Positions 47,301-60,500 of a stretch of DNA of 64,000 bases are shown here, in pieces. Source of the DNA: Heterotrichella gracilis (lineage: Eukaryota > Sar > Xanthophyceae > Tribonematales > Xanthonemataceae). The stretch spans positions 205,443 to 269,442 of the forward strand of contig JAULBX010025164.1 of NCBI GenBank assembly GCA_032358255.1. The letters are read 5' to 3'. Position 1 is the first letter of the stretch; every line of letters begins with the position of its first letter. The notes beneath the pieces are model-generated. The model was not told where the DNA came from, ran no database searches, and saw only the letters and a list, made by a program, of their open reading frames with translations. A program made the position numbers and the translations under genes.

Positions 47301-50300
47301 AACACGGGGAATTATGGGCGCAAATGGTCCTGTGGACCGCATTTAAGGCCCATAACCCTACACCGTCATCCTATCCCCCTACTGCCGCAGCACTCGTGTC
47401 AGCTGCTGCAGGTCATCACTGCCGTTATAAACCCTAATACCCTACAAACCCTATACCCTATAAACCCTAAAACCCTACATCTGCAGGAGCAGCACTCGCT
47501 CCAAGTGTTGCAGGACATCACTGACCATGAGACCAAGCGCAACCAGCTGCGATTTGAGATCAGCATGCTGCAGTCTGAGCTTGACACTGGCAGGGAGCGG
47601 TTTGCTGCCACCAGTGCTGAGGTGCAGGAACAGGAGAAGCAGCTGCTTGGTTGCCAGGAGCACCTGCAGCAGGTGCGCTTCCCACAGTAATCCTTCTATA
47701 GTGCTTTAGATACATTCATTTTGATACGTTCATTTTGTACGTACAGCCACCCAGGGGCATTGGCCAGCAAAGGTGCTCGTATCCATGAGCGCCTGTAGCA
47801 GGTGTGGCTCCTGAATTAGTTATCAGCACTTCAGGTGATGGTCACGATATTTATCAGGAGTACTTATATCGATTCTGGAGCTAATAGTGGAGCTGATATA
47901 GCTGATAGCATCATGGACATAGTAGCACCGGTTATCTGTTATGAATCTAAATATTTTACTGTCACTGCAGGCGCAGGCCGAGCTCCTCGCAATGCAGCAG
48001 GAGCTGCAAACCAAGCAGCAAGGTGTAGCCGCTCACCAGCAGCACATCGTGCATCTGCAAGAGGAGGAGCAGAAAGCGCGGTGCTTGGCACAGGCTGCGG
48101 AAGAGACCGCGGCAAAGGTTGGTACATACCCTGCATTGCCAACAAATACTCTCCATGTCAGCTCCTGTAATTGCTGCTCATTTCACGCATGCATGCGTGC
48201 AATTGCTTGTCCAGCAGTGACACCCCAATGAGTCCTGAACGCACAATGGCTTGCCCTGGCTAGCGAGTAATTAAACTGCTGTTTAATTTATTCTCCAGGC
48301 ACAGGCCCAAACGCAGCAGGAGCTGCGGGAGCTTGTGCAACAGCAGGAAGTGCAGCAGCAGGTGCTGGAGGAGGTGCAGGAGCAAGTGACGAGGAGGCAG
48401 GCGGAGCTGAGCAAGGTGGAAATAAATATCGAGGTGCGTGGGACGGGAATAAGCTGCACCTGCAGTGGGTGCAGTTTCTCCTAGAGGCTGGGCAACATTG
48501 TGGCACATCAACAGCATACACAATTTATGATTCATTTTGCAGACAATATCTGAAAAAAAATCAGTTATATTCAGTTTATTTCCAATTCCGATTAACATAT
48601 TTTCGTTTTCAATTTATTTTGTATTCTCTCAGGCCCAAGTCCAGGAGGAGCAGGAGCGTGGTTCGCGCCTGGCCAGGCTCCAATCCAAGCTTGCCAAGGC
48701 CGATGCCAAGCACACAGAGCTGCAGCGCGCCATTGCAGCAGCCCAGGCCCAGCGCAGTACCCTGCAGTCCAGTCTTGACAACCTGCACTCGGTGATTGAT
48801 GCCCAGGTAGGGTGGCCAGGAGGGTCATGCCTTTCTCTATTGACTGCTTTTGTTTGACCAGCGTGCTCCCGCCATTTCATTGATAAACTGCATGCTTACC
48901 CTTCTGTTTCAGCTTCATTTCTTGGTTTATCTTTTTTGTTTGTATTTGTGTATTTTACTTATGCATTTCTTTCCACAAAAGAAAAGTCAGTCGCCCAATT
49001 CCCCCCTGTATTTCCCCTGGAAGTTCGCTTACATGTTTTCTCGACCCCCAGCGGCAGGTGCACGCCCAGGAGGTTGCAGCGGCGCAGCAGCGGCAGTCGA
49101 TGGGCATCCCCGCGGGCATGGGCTATCCCGGGGTTGCTCACCACGGGGTGCAGCTCCATGTTGGGGCCATGCGGGTGCAGGAGCTGCAGCAGGAGGTCGT
49201 GGAGCTCAAGGTGGGTATTAGGGGTGTGGTGAGTAGTGTAGCGTGGTGTGTGGCGTGGCATGAGGTGCGGCCAGTACCAGCATGGTACATTTCTCTCTGG
49301 TTTATGGCGCGAGGGCTGGTGTGGTGCGGTGTGGTGTGCGGTGAGGAGGTCGCACATGCGCAACCCTGAACCCTGAAACAAAACCATTTATGCTCTCTTT
49401 AAAACCTAACACACGTTGTGTAGGATGCTCTGGATCATGAGCGGCAGCGGCGGCGCCAGGCTGAGCGCAGCGCCATGCGTGCAGAGGAGGGCGCACACGC
49501 AGCTGCCCTCAAGCACCAGCAGCAGCAAGCGGCGGTGCCGCAGGAAGCAGACATGCACACGCTGGTAGGGACATACTACAAAGGAATTTTAATTGCATGG
49601 AAAACCAAGTATACGCTCTCTGCACTTGAAGAGGCGGGTTTCGGTAAATGGCACCACCCCACCTGGTACCAACATGAAATATACATTTGATCATTTGATG
49701 CATTTTGCAACGTGTTTGGCGACTACTAGACTATCGAGGAAAAATGTCGCCTAATTATTTGGTATCTGCAGGCGCTGGCGCGGTCCGAGCAGGCTCTTGC
49801 CCACAAGCAGCATGCCCTGGTGCAGCATGAGCAGGCGCTGGCGCAAAATCAGCATGCACTAGTGATGTCTCAGTCTGAGCTGGCAGCTGCGCAGAACCAG
49901 GTGTGGAGGTGTCGCCTGCCCTTGAACACTGCCTGCGTCTTGAGCTGGCGCTGCCACCAAGCGTGCTGTTATACCCCTTTTCTACACCCCTTTTCTAATT
50001 TAATTTACTTAATCCACTAATAAATCCTGGTGCCACCCTGCAGGCTGCCCACCTTGCCAGTGAGGTGTCCCGCCTGTCCTCTGCGTGCACCTCCCTTGAA
50101 TCTGAGCTGGCATTGACCACTAAGGAGCGGGCCATGCTGGCGCAAGCACTGACCTCCGAGCAGGCAGTCATTGCAAGGTGCGCACCCCTGGCGGCAAGCT
50201 ACAAGGCATGTTTTTCCTAGTCTTTATGATGCATGATCTTGTAAGATACGAAGGTTTGCAAGATTCCCTACCTCCGAATTTATTCCTCGGTGGACTTTGA

Positions 50301-53300
50301 ACTGGCATTGGCCACAAAGGAGCGGGCCATGCTGGCGCAAGCAGACTGTCATCGCAAGGTGCAGCTGTCTTTTGGGGTCATCCAACCATTGCATTTCTTG
50401 CCCATGCAGGCAGCAGCATATAATTGCCGACCTTCAACGGCATGTCATGCAGCCTCAGCCACAGCCAGTGCCACAGCCAGTGCCACAGGCACAGGAGCAA
50501 CCCGCTGCACAGCCGCAGCCGCAGCACCCTCCACAGCAGCAGGTCCTGGCTCTAGTTCCTGGGCAGCCGCCCTCAGCGCCACCTGTTGCCACACAACTGC
50601 AGCCAGGTAAGCATCACGCTAGATGGTATGATGGTAAAATATGGTTTAAGTATGCCACAGTGTGTACATGGTAATCACAGCATTCACCAAACACAGAATC
50701 TGAGCATGCAATGTTTTAAACTAGAGTCAGCATGCCCCTGACCCTCAGCCCCCAACCTGTAACCCTACAAACCCTACATGGGTGTGGCTGTGCAGGTGTT
50801 CAGCTCCAGGCGGTGCAGGATGAGGTGGAGGAGGCCAGGCGCCAGCTGGCAGACATGCACAGCCAGCTACAGCAGGCAAACACAAGCCTGGGCATTGCGC
50901 AGAGGCACAGTGGGGTAAGCCCTAGCTAAACCCTAAAGCCCTAACCTGAATCCCTGCCCAGCCAGCTACAGCAGGCTGGGCTTAGCGCAGAGGCACAGCC
51001 CTAGACTAAACCCTCATGAGGGCCGGAAGACAAACCCTAAGCCCCGGAGCGTACAACCCAAACCCTACACCCTAAACCATGATCCACAAACCCTGTGCAG
51101 GGCCTGCGTGGCGAGCTCGTGTTCCTGAAGCGCCAGGTGGCGGTGCGCCAGGCCCAGCTGCAGGACCAGGCACGCCTCATGACTGACATGGAGCGACAGG
51201 AGCAGGCGGTAAGGGCCAGGCTGGCGCAAGCACAGGGCGAGCTGGCAAGGTAATAAACGAATACCATGAGAGAATGGATAGGTGAAAAGGTACACAGATG
51301 TGCGCTGCGGGCTTCTGATCGTGATCAATTAGTTTGTCATTCTGGCTATATTCCTTTCTTCTTGCTACCCAGATGTCTTCATGTTGTTTTGGAGTGCGCG
51401 GTGGTGAAAATGCGCGTCACTTATGCAGCTCCGCCCGAACCTTTTGCAGGGTTCTTGACGACCTGGCCACTGCTCGTGTGTCATTGAGGGATATCCAGCA
51501 GGAGCACAGCCACCTGTGCCAAGTGCCACCCACACCACAGTATGCAGCCAGCACCACCACCGCTCATGCTGAGGTGGCGGCCCTGCAGCGCCAGGTGGCG
51601 GAGCTGGAGAGGGAGCTCGCCGAGGCACAGGAGGAGGTGAGAGATTAAAAAAAAATCCAATGTAAATAGGTGCATTGTCTTTCCTTTAGGGTTTAGAGGT
51701 ACCCTTTTTTATGTTTTGGGATCTTCATGGTGGTTTCCCTTCTGCTGCTGCTGGTACTGGGCCAATGCCATGTAGTACATTTCTATTGCTGTGACAAGAT
51801 CACAGGCAGGATTAGTAAAAATGGCAATGTATCACGGTACCATTTTTGTTGTGTTTATCACCTGTGTGATCCTGCCTTGTCCATAGGGCGAACGCCAGCT
51901 GGCAGAGTGCGCGCGCCAGGTGACGGCACTGGATGAGGCCGTGCGTGTGGCTGAGGGGGAGCGCCAGGTGGCAGCTGCAGGACAGACGCTTGCGCAGGAG
52001 GAGGTTAGGGGAATGGCGGACAAGCTGCACAGGTGGGGGGGCAGTTGTTACAGCGATTTATGGTTTATGTTCTGCATTTATGGTTTGGCATATGGCGTTT
52101 CATGTGTAGAAGCTAGTGAAGGGGTTGGAGGAAGGGTGTGGCATGGCGTACAAGCTGCACGGGTGCGTGGGCAATCACCGGTATTGAATTAGTTTAAGGG
52201 TCTATTTATTCAGATCTTTGGGTCAACGGCAGCGGCTAGTATGACGGCAAGGTTAACATGTTCAGTGAAATTTCTATCTAAAGCAATTGTGTTGCATCGC
52301 TTGCAGGCTGGAGTCCCTGCGCCAGCACTCGGACAAGCAGGCCCAAACCGCTGAGCATATGCTGGCCAGCCTCCAAGCTAGCCTCCCACCCGAGGCAGCC
52401 AGCCTGGACCCCGGCCAGCTGGACCCCTCGCCCATGCTGCACCGCCAGGTGGCAGTCATGCGGGCACAGGTAGGGATTTGCAAGAGAAGGTTGTTAGATA
52501 AAACGGTTTGATAATTATAACACAATGGGTTGACCTTGGTATTCTGTTCATCTTTTGTAGATTGATTCACTTAATAGAACGATGTTTGTATGCACAGTTG
52601 GTTGATCTTGTTTATTTCGTTTGTATTTTTGGTAAATTCATTCACGTACCATTTTTGGTAAACAACCTTACTTTTGATGCACGTGCAGCTGCAGTTTGCG
52701 GCACTGGCTGGCCACGACCTGGAGCTGCGTGCGGGGCTGGCAGAGCGTCTGGCAGTGGAGGCGGAGGCGGTGGTGCAGGAGGGGAGGAGCGCCAGAGCGG
52801 CCCTGCTGGGGGAGAATGCAGCTCTCAAGGTGATTACATGCGCCATACTACAAAGATTAGGTAAATTTGTATGAGGGAAGAAAATGTTGAAAACCTGCAA
52901 AAATGATCACGAGGTGTACTGGCAATAAGTCTGAAGTAGGCTTATAGCACAAGATTACATAGCTACCCAGGTGCATTCTTGCTGGAAATCTTCCAACTGA
53001 CTAGCCCTCCCTTCCCTGTGTACCAGGTGGAGGTTCAATCCCTGCGCCGCACCGTGGCCACCCTAAACCCCGCCCAGTCCGCCCTGCGCGCCCGCCTCAC
53101 CGCCACCCGCCAGCGCATGCACACGCTTCACCTCAACCTGGCAAGGGAGCAGGCGGCGTCCGAGCATGCGCATGCGCAGTGCGGACAGCTGAAGCAGATG
53201 TTGGCGGATAGCAGGGAGCAGCTGACGCAGCGGGAGGCGGCGTTGGCTGCACAGGCGGGCGCAGGGGAGCATGAGGTAAATTGGTGTGCAAATGGACACC

Positions 53301-56300
53301 TGATGTGTATGTCACATTTCAACCTTTGTTACATGGTGTTAAAGGCCATAAGTTGTCCCTTTTTTACTTTGTTACCACAAATAGGTGGCATCAGGGGCGT
53401 TTTTTGTGCTTTCCAGGAGCTCCGGCGCGGGCAGCTAAAGCAGATGTTGGCGGATAGCAGGGAGCAGCTGGCACAGCGGGAGGCGGCGTTGGCTGCACAG
53501 GGGGGCCCAGGGGAGCATGAGGTAGGCATGGCCAAGGTTTGCTACACAGTATTGTGACGACATAACACATGTTGCGTTTACTGTACACCACCACAACCAC
53601 ATGGCATCATGATTGGTTTCAACCAAATTGGAGGCCTACCTTACCCACAGGCTCTTGTTGCCCAAGAAACAGCATGAGACATGTAACACAATTCCCTTGC
53701 TCAAACAGGCAGGCGCCAGGTGTCAAGAGGAGAGCCAGGCACAGTGCCAGGCACTGGAGGAGCAGCTGGCAGATGCGGTGACACAGATGGGTGCCAGGTG
53801 TCACGATTTGGAGTCGAGTCAGGCGCAGTGCCAAGCATTGGAGGAGCAGCTGGCACAGGCAGACGCCAGGTGTCAAGATCTTGAGGCGAGCCAGGCTCGG
53901 TGCCAGGTACTGGCGGAGGAGCTGGGGAGGGCGCTGCGGGAGGTGGAAACCCTGGAGGCGCAGGTTGAGACCCTTCAGCAGCAGGTGAGTTCTTGCGGAG
54001 GTGCGCTGCAGAGCTTTGCATGACATGTGCAAAAACCACAACCTAGTCATTGTATTACTCGCAAAGTTTTTGCAGCTGCAGCGCCGCCCCATGTCCCATA
54101 TATTATTCTTTGTTGTCTGGACAAGTTGTGCGTCTCAGGATGATCTAGCTACACAGCCATTCACAATGACCTGAAGCGAGTACTTGACCATGCAGCTGGC
54201 GTGCTTGGGGCAGCAACACACAAATGCTGAAGCTGCGCCCTCCCTTGAGACGGGAGATCACCCATTGGAGGATCCACAGCCCACATCCCAGGGACCACAG
54301 TCCATTGTCCATCCCCACACTTCATCCCAGCAACAACATCCCGCCTGCCCACCCAGCGCTGCTTCCCCAGCGTCGTCCTCTGGACCATCTCCCCAGAACG
54401 TGGTTGTAGTACCAGGACCACCGGTTGATGATGGGACACTTGTGATGGCGACGCAGCATGAAGAGGCTCCGCAGGGGCCATGTGCTGTGTTCTGTCGGGA
54501 TGACATCATCAAAGTACTCATGGATATTGTGGCGCAGCTGCAGGTGGGTTGGCGGCGGATACCTTCATTATTTTACCTGAACCACATCAAATGCACAGGC
54601 AGTCTGGTTAATAGTTGGGTTGTGCAATGCTGTGGGGCTAGAGTTGTGTACATTTCCACACATATTTGTGCGCAAGTTGCTGAAACCACTATCAATCAGG
54701 GAATTGTGCTTTGTCGAGTGCAGGAAGCATTGGCAGCAGGGCAAGCCTCCACTGCCGATGCCCGTGCCCTGGCCAAGCACGTGCGCAAGATGCACGTGGC
54801 ACTGGTGGCAATGGCGCTGACGGGGCCAACAAACCACGCCGCCGCCAGCGATGCCAAGGGCAGCAATCAGGGGGCCAATATCATTCCAGGGGCGGTTGAA
54901 AAAGGAGGTACAGCACTTGAGCGGGGGCGTGACAGTGCCACGTCACTGGCGGGTGGCTGCAGGCCCAGCTATGGTGGCATCGGTGGCGACAGGGATGAGG
55001 CCCATCCCAGCAGTAGCGGTGGAGGCGGGGATGGCCAAGATCCCGGGCTCAACTGTGGTGGTGCCAATGGGGATGATGGGGATCCCCAGAAGGAGCTGCG
55101 CGATGTGGTGCGGGCGATGGAGGGGGCTGCAGCCGCGTGCAGCAGGGTGCAGCTACAGGTACCTATGCATAAATGTGTGGATGGATCCACGCCAATGATG
55201 CCACCTGGCTTAAAATGGTGCATTAGAACCTGCACCTTGTGGTTTGCCCGAGGAACCACATGCAAGGCTTTGCAAAGTGCATGGTTCCTCATCCTTAAGC
55301 CTGAAACCCTAATCCCTACTTCCTAACCTTACACCTGTATTGGTGCTGCAGGTAGGCGCCCTCCGCAGCCACGCCTGCCTCCTCCATACCTGCCTGACAA
55401 CCCTCACCGACGCCCTAGGAGAAACCGTCCAGGGTCTGGAAACGGCAGCGACAGCCATCCGCCAACGCATCCCTCCCCTGCTGCATAATCGCCCACCGTT
55501 GACCCCCCCTGGTTCCGCCCCTGCCTCCATTGCCAGCAGCCCACGTGCAGGCCCCATGCTGTCCAGCTCACCAGAGGTCAGCCTCAGGGGAAGGGCAAGG
55601 GTTCAATCCCAGGCGGGGAGGCCGTGGCCTCGCACAACCACAAATGCCACTCTTGACACTGGCCAAGGGCCCACCAAAACCCTAGCCAGTGGTATTGCCA
55701 ACGGCACCACCAAGGGCCCTTCTTCCCGTGACAATGGGGTGGCGGCCAGCATTGACCTGCCCCTACAGGACCTGGCCAGGGGGGCGCGTCAGGATCAGAG
55801 TGGCAAGGGGGGTGCGGCAGCATTGGAATCACGGGCACTGCCCTTTAGGGTTCTGAGGGACACCACGCAGCTCCACCGAAACCACGCGCCCTCAGCCACA
55901 GTGCGACAAGGGGTGAAGGATATACACAAGGGGAGGGAAAGCCAGCTGCCTAGGGGACTGCGTGGGTACCATCAGGAACCCACCTCTGTGCAAGGGCATG
56001 ATGATATTCTTTGCAATGGGGAGGGGATCAGCTCAGACAGCGGGAGTGACTCAGACGCCAGCCGCTACCACACCCCCTTTGAGCCCGCACGCCACCTGGA
56101 GAGGCGTCAGACTCCTGAGCTCCTCCACAACAAAGGTGCCAACCCGGGCTGCCGCCCTACCCTAGGGCATCAGCAGCCGTCCGTATCCGACAGTGGCAGG
56201 GGGTTGCATGGCGCAGAGCCGGGGCATACAGTGGTGGATCAACTGGATGTGGCGGTGGAGTGCTTGCGCATGGTGCATGGGGCATGCACCCGCAGGCTGG

Positions 56301-56671
56301 AGGCGTGCTCCAAGGGGTGGGAGCAGCATGCGATCAAGGGGAACGGGGAGGAAACTGTCAGTGGGGAATTGCGTGGCGGACCGTGCGCATTGGCGCTTGG
56401 ATATACGCCTGCTGGTGTACGAGAGTGTGTGGCTGCACTTGAGGATGGGGATGTGCAGGGTGTGCAAGGGCGCAAGGGTACACATGTGTGCGGCGAAGTC
56501 CAAGGAGGAGAGGTTTCATCTGTGCCTCCTGGGCAGCAGCACACGGGTGGGCTATGTGGTGTGCGGTTTGGGGGGGCGGGGTTGGAATGTGTGCACCAGC
56601 TTGCTTCAGCTGTGCAGCAGGCAGTGGAGGACATGCAGAGTCACATGGTGGAGCCTCTGGCAGGGGTTTAG
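44335..56671 (+). CDS. Very large coiled-coil protein (about 2176 aa), function unknown
   Basis: Twenty-seven exons close in frame: 44335-44712, 44927-45114, 45370-45893, 46254-46420, 46674-46766, 47082-47222, 47487-47672, 47971-48117, 48299-48433, 48633-48806, 49052-49210, 49424-49564, 49772-49900, 50044-50177, 50410-50606, 50796-50914, 51101-51249, 51450-51636, 51887-52032, 52307-52469, 52689-52829, 53027-53275, 53417-53521, 53709-53984, 54196-54543, 54724-55158, 55352-56671. Residues 1-126 are Ser/Gln-rich and polar. About 150-1476 is almost unbroken Gln/Glu/Ala/Leu heptad sequence, with a Pro/Gln break near residue 960-1000. Then come a polar Pro/Ser segment, a Gly/Asp segment and a 439-aa last exon. 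I do not recognise the family. A structural role (basal body, centrosome, Golgi tether) is only a guess from the coiled-coil architecture. No membrane segment is seen. Confidence 0.78.
47388..47423 (+). repeat. 5' echo of coiled-coil gene exon 7
   Basis: GCCGCAG then CACTCGTGTCAGCTGCTGCAG repeats the opening of the exon at 47487. ACCCTA-rich intron follows. Confidence 0.65.
50296..50361 (+). repeat. 3' echo of coiled-coil gene exon 14
   Basis: ELAL.TKERAMLAQA and the GCAAG|GTGC donor are repeated downstream of the intact exon (50044-50177). Confidence 0.85.
50955..51003 (+). repeat. 3' echo of coiled-coil gene exon 16
   Basis: CAGCTACAGCAGGC..GGGC...GCGCAGAGGCACAG matches the end of exon 16 and lies downstream of its donor at 50915. 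Confidence 0.7.
52142..52166 (+). repeat. 3' echo of coiled-coil gene exon 19
   Basis: ATGGCG.ACAAGCTGCAC.GGTG repeats the exon end and donor downstream of the intact exon. Confidence 0.6.
53165..53521 (+). repeat. Duplicated exon retained in frame (exons 22 and 23)
   Basis: Exon 23 (53417-53521) repeats the end of exon 22 (GQLKQMLADSREQL.QREAALAAQ, GEHE) including its donor. It also has a TTTCCAG acceptor and is 105 nt, so it can be spliced in without shifting the frame. It is either a 3' echo or a newly used exon. Confidence 0.75.
53712..53935 (+). repeat. Threefold internal protein repeat in exon 24
   Basis: Three tandem units share the pattern ARC.(D/E)LE.SQAQCQALEEQLA, alternating Cys and Gln. 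They lie inside one exon, so this duplication was fully coding. Confidence 0.85.
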
Positions 56672-57508
56672 GATTTAGGTTTAGTGTTCAGGGTTTGACA
56701 CGGCAGGCAAAAACCAATGGCGGAGCCCTCTGGCGCGGGAGGGCATGTAGGTTCAGCTTCTGAAGTAATATATTGTATCGGCTGGCATAGTAAGGGGGGA
56801 TCTGTTCCAGAAATCACTTGGTGGGAATTATTTACTGATCTGCGTGTGACAGCCACAATTGTTGGGCGGCACAATTGTTGGGTGCTCCCAGCCCTGGGTG
56901 TTGTGCTGGCCAGCTAGCAACAACGGCATAATCTAATTCTGTAGTTTTGCATTGTAGTGCAACACTGGTGACAGTTGAAGTTGAATTTATTTTGCAAGCA
57001 ACTGATGCAGGTTTTAACAAAGGTTGTTGTGGCAAACAGCGACGTCTTTCTTTGCATGGCAAACCTAGCTGGCTTAGGGGTAGTGATTCAAAGGCATCCC
57101 TAATGCAGGTTTAGGGTATCAATTTAGGGTTTGGCTCAAGTTAGGGTATTGTTATACCGACCAGTCATAAAAGCATACAACTTGTGACAAGGGCCCTTGC
57201 ACTGCAAGTTGCAGCACACACTCCATACACACCTCGACAGGCACGGCCTGCTGTTCAACCCGTACGACCGTTCCCTCCTTCTTGGCGTATGCTGGTTGAA
57301 GTGAGGGACTTCCCTTTCCACACCCAGACTCATTCATTGCGCTGGGTTGAACCCAGCACAACGAGCCACTGCAGCTTATGTTATCAATACGTTCTTGACC
57401 TGAGTGGAGACTTTCCTCGACCCGGGTGCTGAGCAGTTTTGGCTCTCGACACCAGTTCACTGGAGCCAGGTTGCACTAGTTAAGTGGGACCAGTTTGATA
57501 CCGTTTTT
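56672..57508. other. Intergenic between coiled-coil and sphingosine kinase genes
   Basis: No gene seen. TTTAGGG words occur near 56670-56690 and 57110-57150. The frame of kinase exon 1 stays open upstream to about 57404 but has no ATG there, so this is treated as 5' UTR or promoter. Confidence 0.45.
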
Positions 57509-60500
57509 ATGGCTTCACACAATGACTACCGGCCTGACATAGAAGCTGGCAGCAGCAGGGTGATCAGAGGGGTTGCGCTGCAGTCTAGGATAGGAAGCAT
57601 ACTGCTTGGACCAGATGGCTCGTTTTCGTTTCGACCAGATGAGGTAGGTACTAAGGCTGTGGCACACACTCATAGTGCCCAGCTCGGTCTACCTGCAACC
57701 ACTCAATACCTTTGCAAGCTGTCCCTCTGAGTGTCACTGTTTGCGAGATCATATCCTGGTATGTTATATGCATGCATTGTCTGAGACATGCCACTGATGA
57801 ACAACCATGCCTTGGGTCTATGTTACACCCATGTCATAGTTGCATCGAGAGACAAGTGGCATCCCTTCCCCCGCAGGATACCGCCGTGGGCTGTTGGCCT
57901 TTCCAGTCAACCCCCGCTTTGGAGGTACGCCCAAATACCACCTCTTTGTGGTGCAAACGCCTGTACCACATTCTTTTTGCCCATGCCAGTAACCACTCAG
58001 TCACGCACAGATACCACTGGTTGATGTCCGTGAAAGATGCTCCACAGCACCTATCCTTACTCCGAAAACTAAGGAAACCCGCCAATTCTTGGTGCAGTTG
58101 CAACCAGGGGACTTGGCTGGGGCAAGTCAGGAGGGCACGTCAGGCTTCCTGGTTTGGTATTTCAAGAAGCAGGACCATCCTGTCAAGTTGAAACGGTGAG
58201 GGCAGTGCACCACCCTGGGAGCAGTGTCCTGACGTGTTGTCCTGAGTACTTGAGTGTGCTAAACCCTACGTTAGGGTGTTGGGCAAAACCTTTTGACAGC
58301 CCCTCACCCAACACGTTGCAGAAACCTCTACACCTCCCTCGTCAACCTTGAACCTAAACCCTAAAGCCCAAATTTCAAAACCCTAAAACAGTGTGGAGTG
58401 GCAGTCTGACTCCCAACACGCTGCAGGAAGCTCTACACCTCTCCAGTATTCAAATGCGCGCGCTCCGATCAAGCAGCTGCAGCCGTGCACGACATTCGCA
58501 CACTTGCAAACCCCAAGCCAAGGACTGCGCTCCTGATAGCAAACCCCGTCAGTGGCACTGGAAGGTTTGTATCCCCATTGCCATCCCCAACACTTTCCCC
58601 AGCGGTGTCCCAATAATGGGCAGTAATGGGTTGACTACGTGGCGTTTTGCATCTGTGCTCACCCATTGTGCACCACATACCCACACCCAGTCCCATGATG
58701 ATGGTCGGAATCCCTGCTGGTGGCGTATTTATATCGCCCTTGTCAACCCACGTTACTCTGTGCAGTGGCGTGAAGGCTGTGCAGCGCGCCTTCGACCCTA
58801 AACCCTTACACCCTAACCCTCATTACCCATTAAATCCTAAAACCTTCAGCCAAGTCCTTAACGCTTTAACCCTGATTAGGCCATAACTACCCCTGTGGTG
58901 CAGTGGCTTGAAGACTGTGCAGTCCCGCGGCCTCCCCCTGCTGGCAGCCATAGGCATGACTGTGGAGGTGAGGGAGACTGCGCACAAGGGGCACGCGACC
59001 GAGATGGCCACGAGGTTGAATGTGGGCAACTATGATCTCGTCATCGTGGCAGGTGCGTGCGTGTATCTCGAAGTGCGTATTGAAGAGGGGTTTAGCGGTG
59101 CGTGTGGGGAGGATGAGGTGTTTTCGTGCGGGGTTTGAAAAGTGTTGCAAGCGGAGGGGCACTGCGCACAGAGAGGGGTGGGTTTTCAGGAGGGGTTTGG
59201 TAGAATCTGGTGTAGTAGTGTTTGCATGTGGGGTGTTGGGGTGAGGTGATTGGGCACATGGGGCATGCTACAGAGATGGCCAGGAGGCTGAATGTGGGCA
59301 ACTATGACCTGGTCATTGTGGCATGTGCATCTTTGAAGTGGGTAAGGAGTTTCTGTGGAGGGCTGGTGGGTCTAATGCTATACTTCACAGTATACTTGAC
59401 CAAATGCTGATCCTGCTCCCCACGATCATAAATGCCTATTGATTGAACAACTCATCGAGGCAACCTTTGTTTATTACAACCCGTTCAATGGTCCATTGGC
59501 AGCTGATCAATTACACCACCGCTGATCGATTCCAGGTGGCATGAAAATTCCATTCAGAATGCTGATTAAATGCAGGTGGCGACGGCTCCATGTTCGAGGT
59601 GTTGCAGGGCCTGCTGTCGCGCCCCGATTGGTCCACCGCCATCAAAGTGCCACTTGTCGGCCTGCCACTGGGCACAGGCAATGGGTTATGCGCCAGCTCT
59701 GGGCTGTGGGACTTTGACACGGCGCTGTGGGCAATTTGCAGGTGCGCCAGCGTTTGTAATCAATCATAATAATTATAATAAATATATCATGACAAGAATG
59801 AAATTGTTATCATTTGGCAACCATCCAATTGGATACACATTTGTTTATTCAAAAAAATTGTTATATCTCATAAAAATATTATTTTTAACAATAAATATTG
59901 TTTATTTTGTGTAATCCTACCCTACGCATAAGACCCTAAACCCTAAACTTTGAATTCCTCAACCCAGGGGCAGGACCCACCAGCTGGACATCGCCTCGGT
60001 CCTGCAGCCCTCATCAGGCACCCTAAATTGTTAAACCCTAATGTATGTACCCTAAAACCCTTCTCCCTACCTCAGGGGCAGGACCCACCAGCTGGACATC
60101 GCCTCTGTGCTGCAGCCCTCGTCAGGCAAGCGATTCTACTCCTTCCTGTCCATCACCTACGGCTTCATTGCCAACCTGGACATCGGCACGGAACACCTAA
60201 GGTAGGGGTTTTTGGGGGCATGCTTTAGTGTTGGCGCAATGAAATGATGCATACTGGCGTTCATAAGTACAGCCATGGTCATGAATTGTGTGGCAGGTAA
60301 GTGGGCCGAGTCGCACATCCTGCTAGGAGCACTCCAATTATATTGGTTTATGTGTAGTTTATTACCAAAGATAATGGATTTCATTGGGTGGGCAAGTTAT
60401 GTATCTTATCTGACATGCAGGTGGATGGGTGAGTCCCGCATCCTATTAGGGGCGCTCCAGCAAATACTGGTGCGGAAGAGCTTCGCAGCCAAAGTGGCCC

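Noticed and set aside
55590-55640. GGTTCAATCCC as a tRNA T-arm
   Set aside because: It lies inside the long last exon of the coiled-coil gene and no cloverleaf surrounds it.
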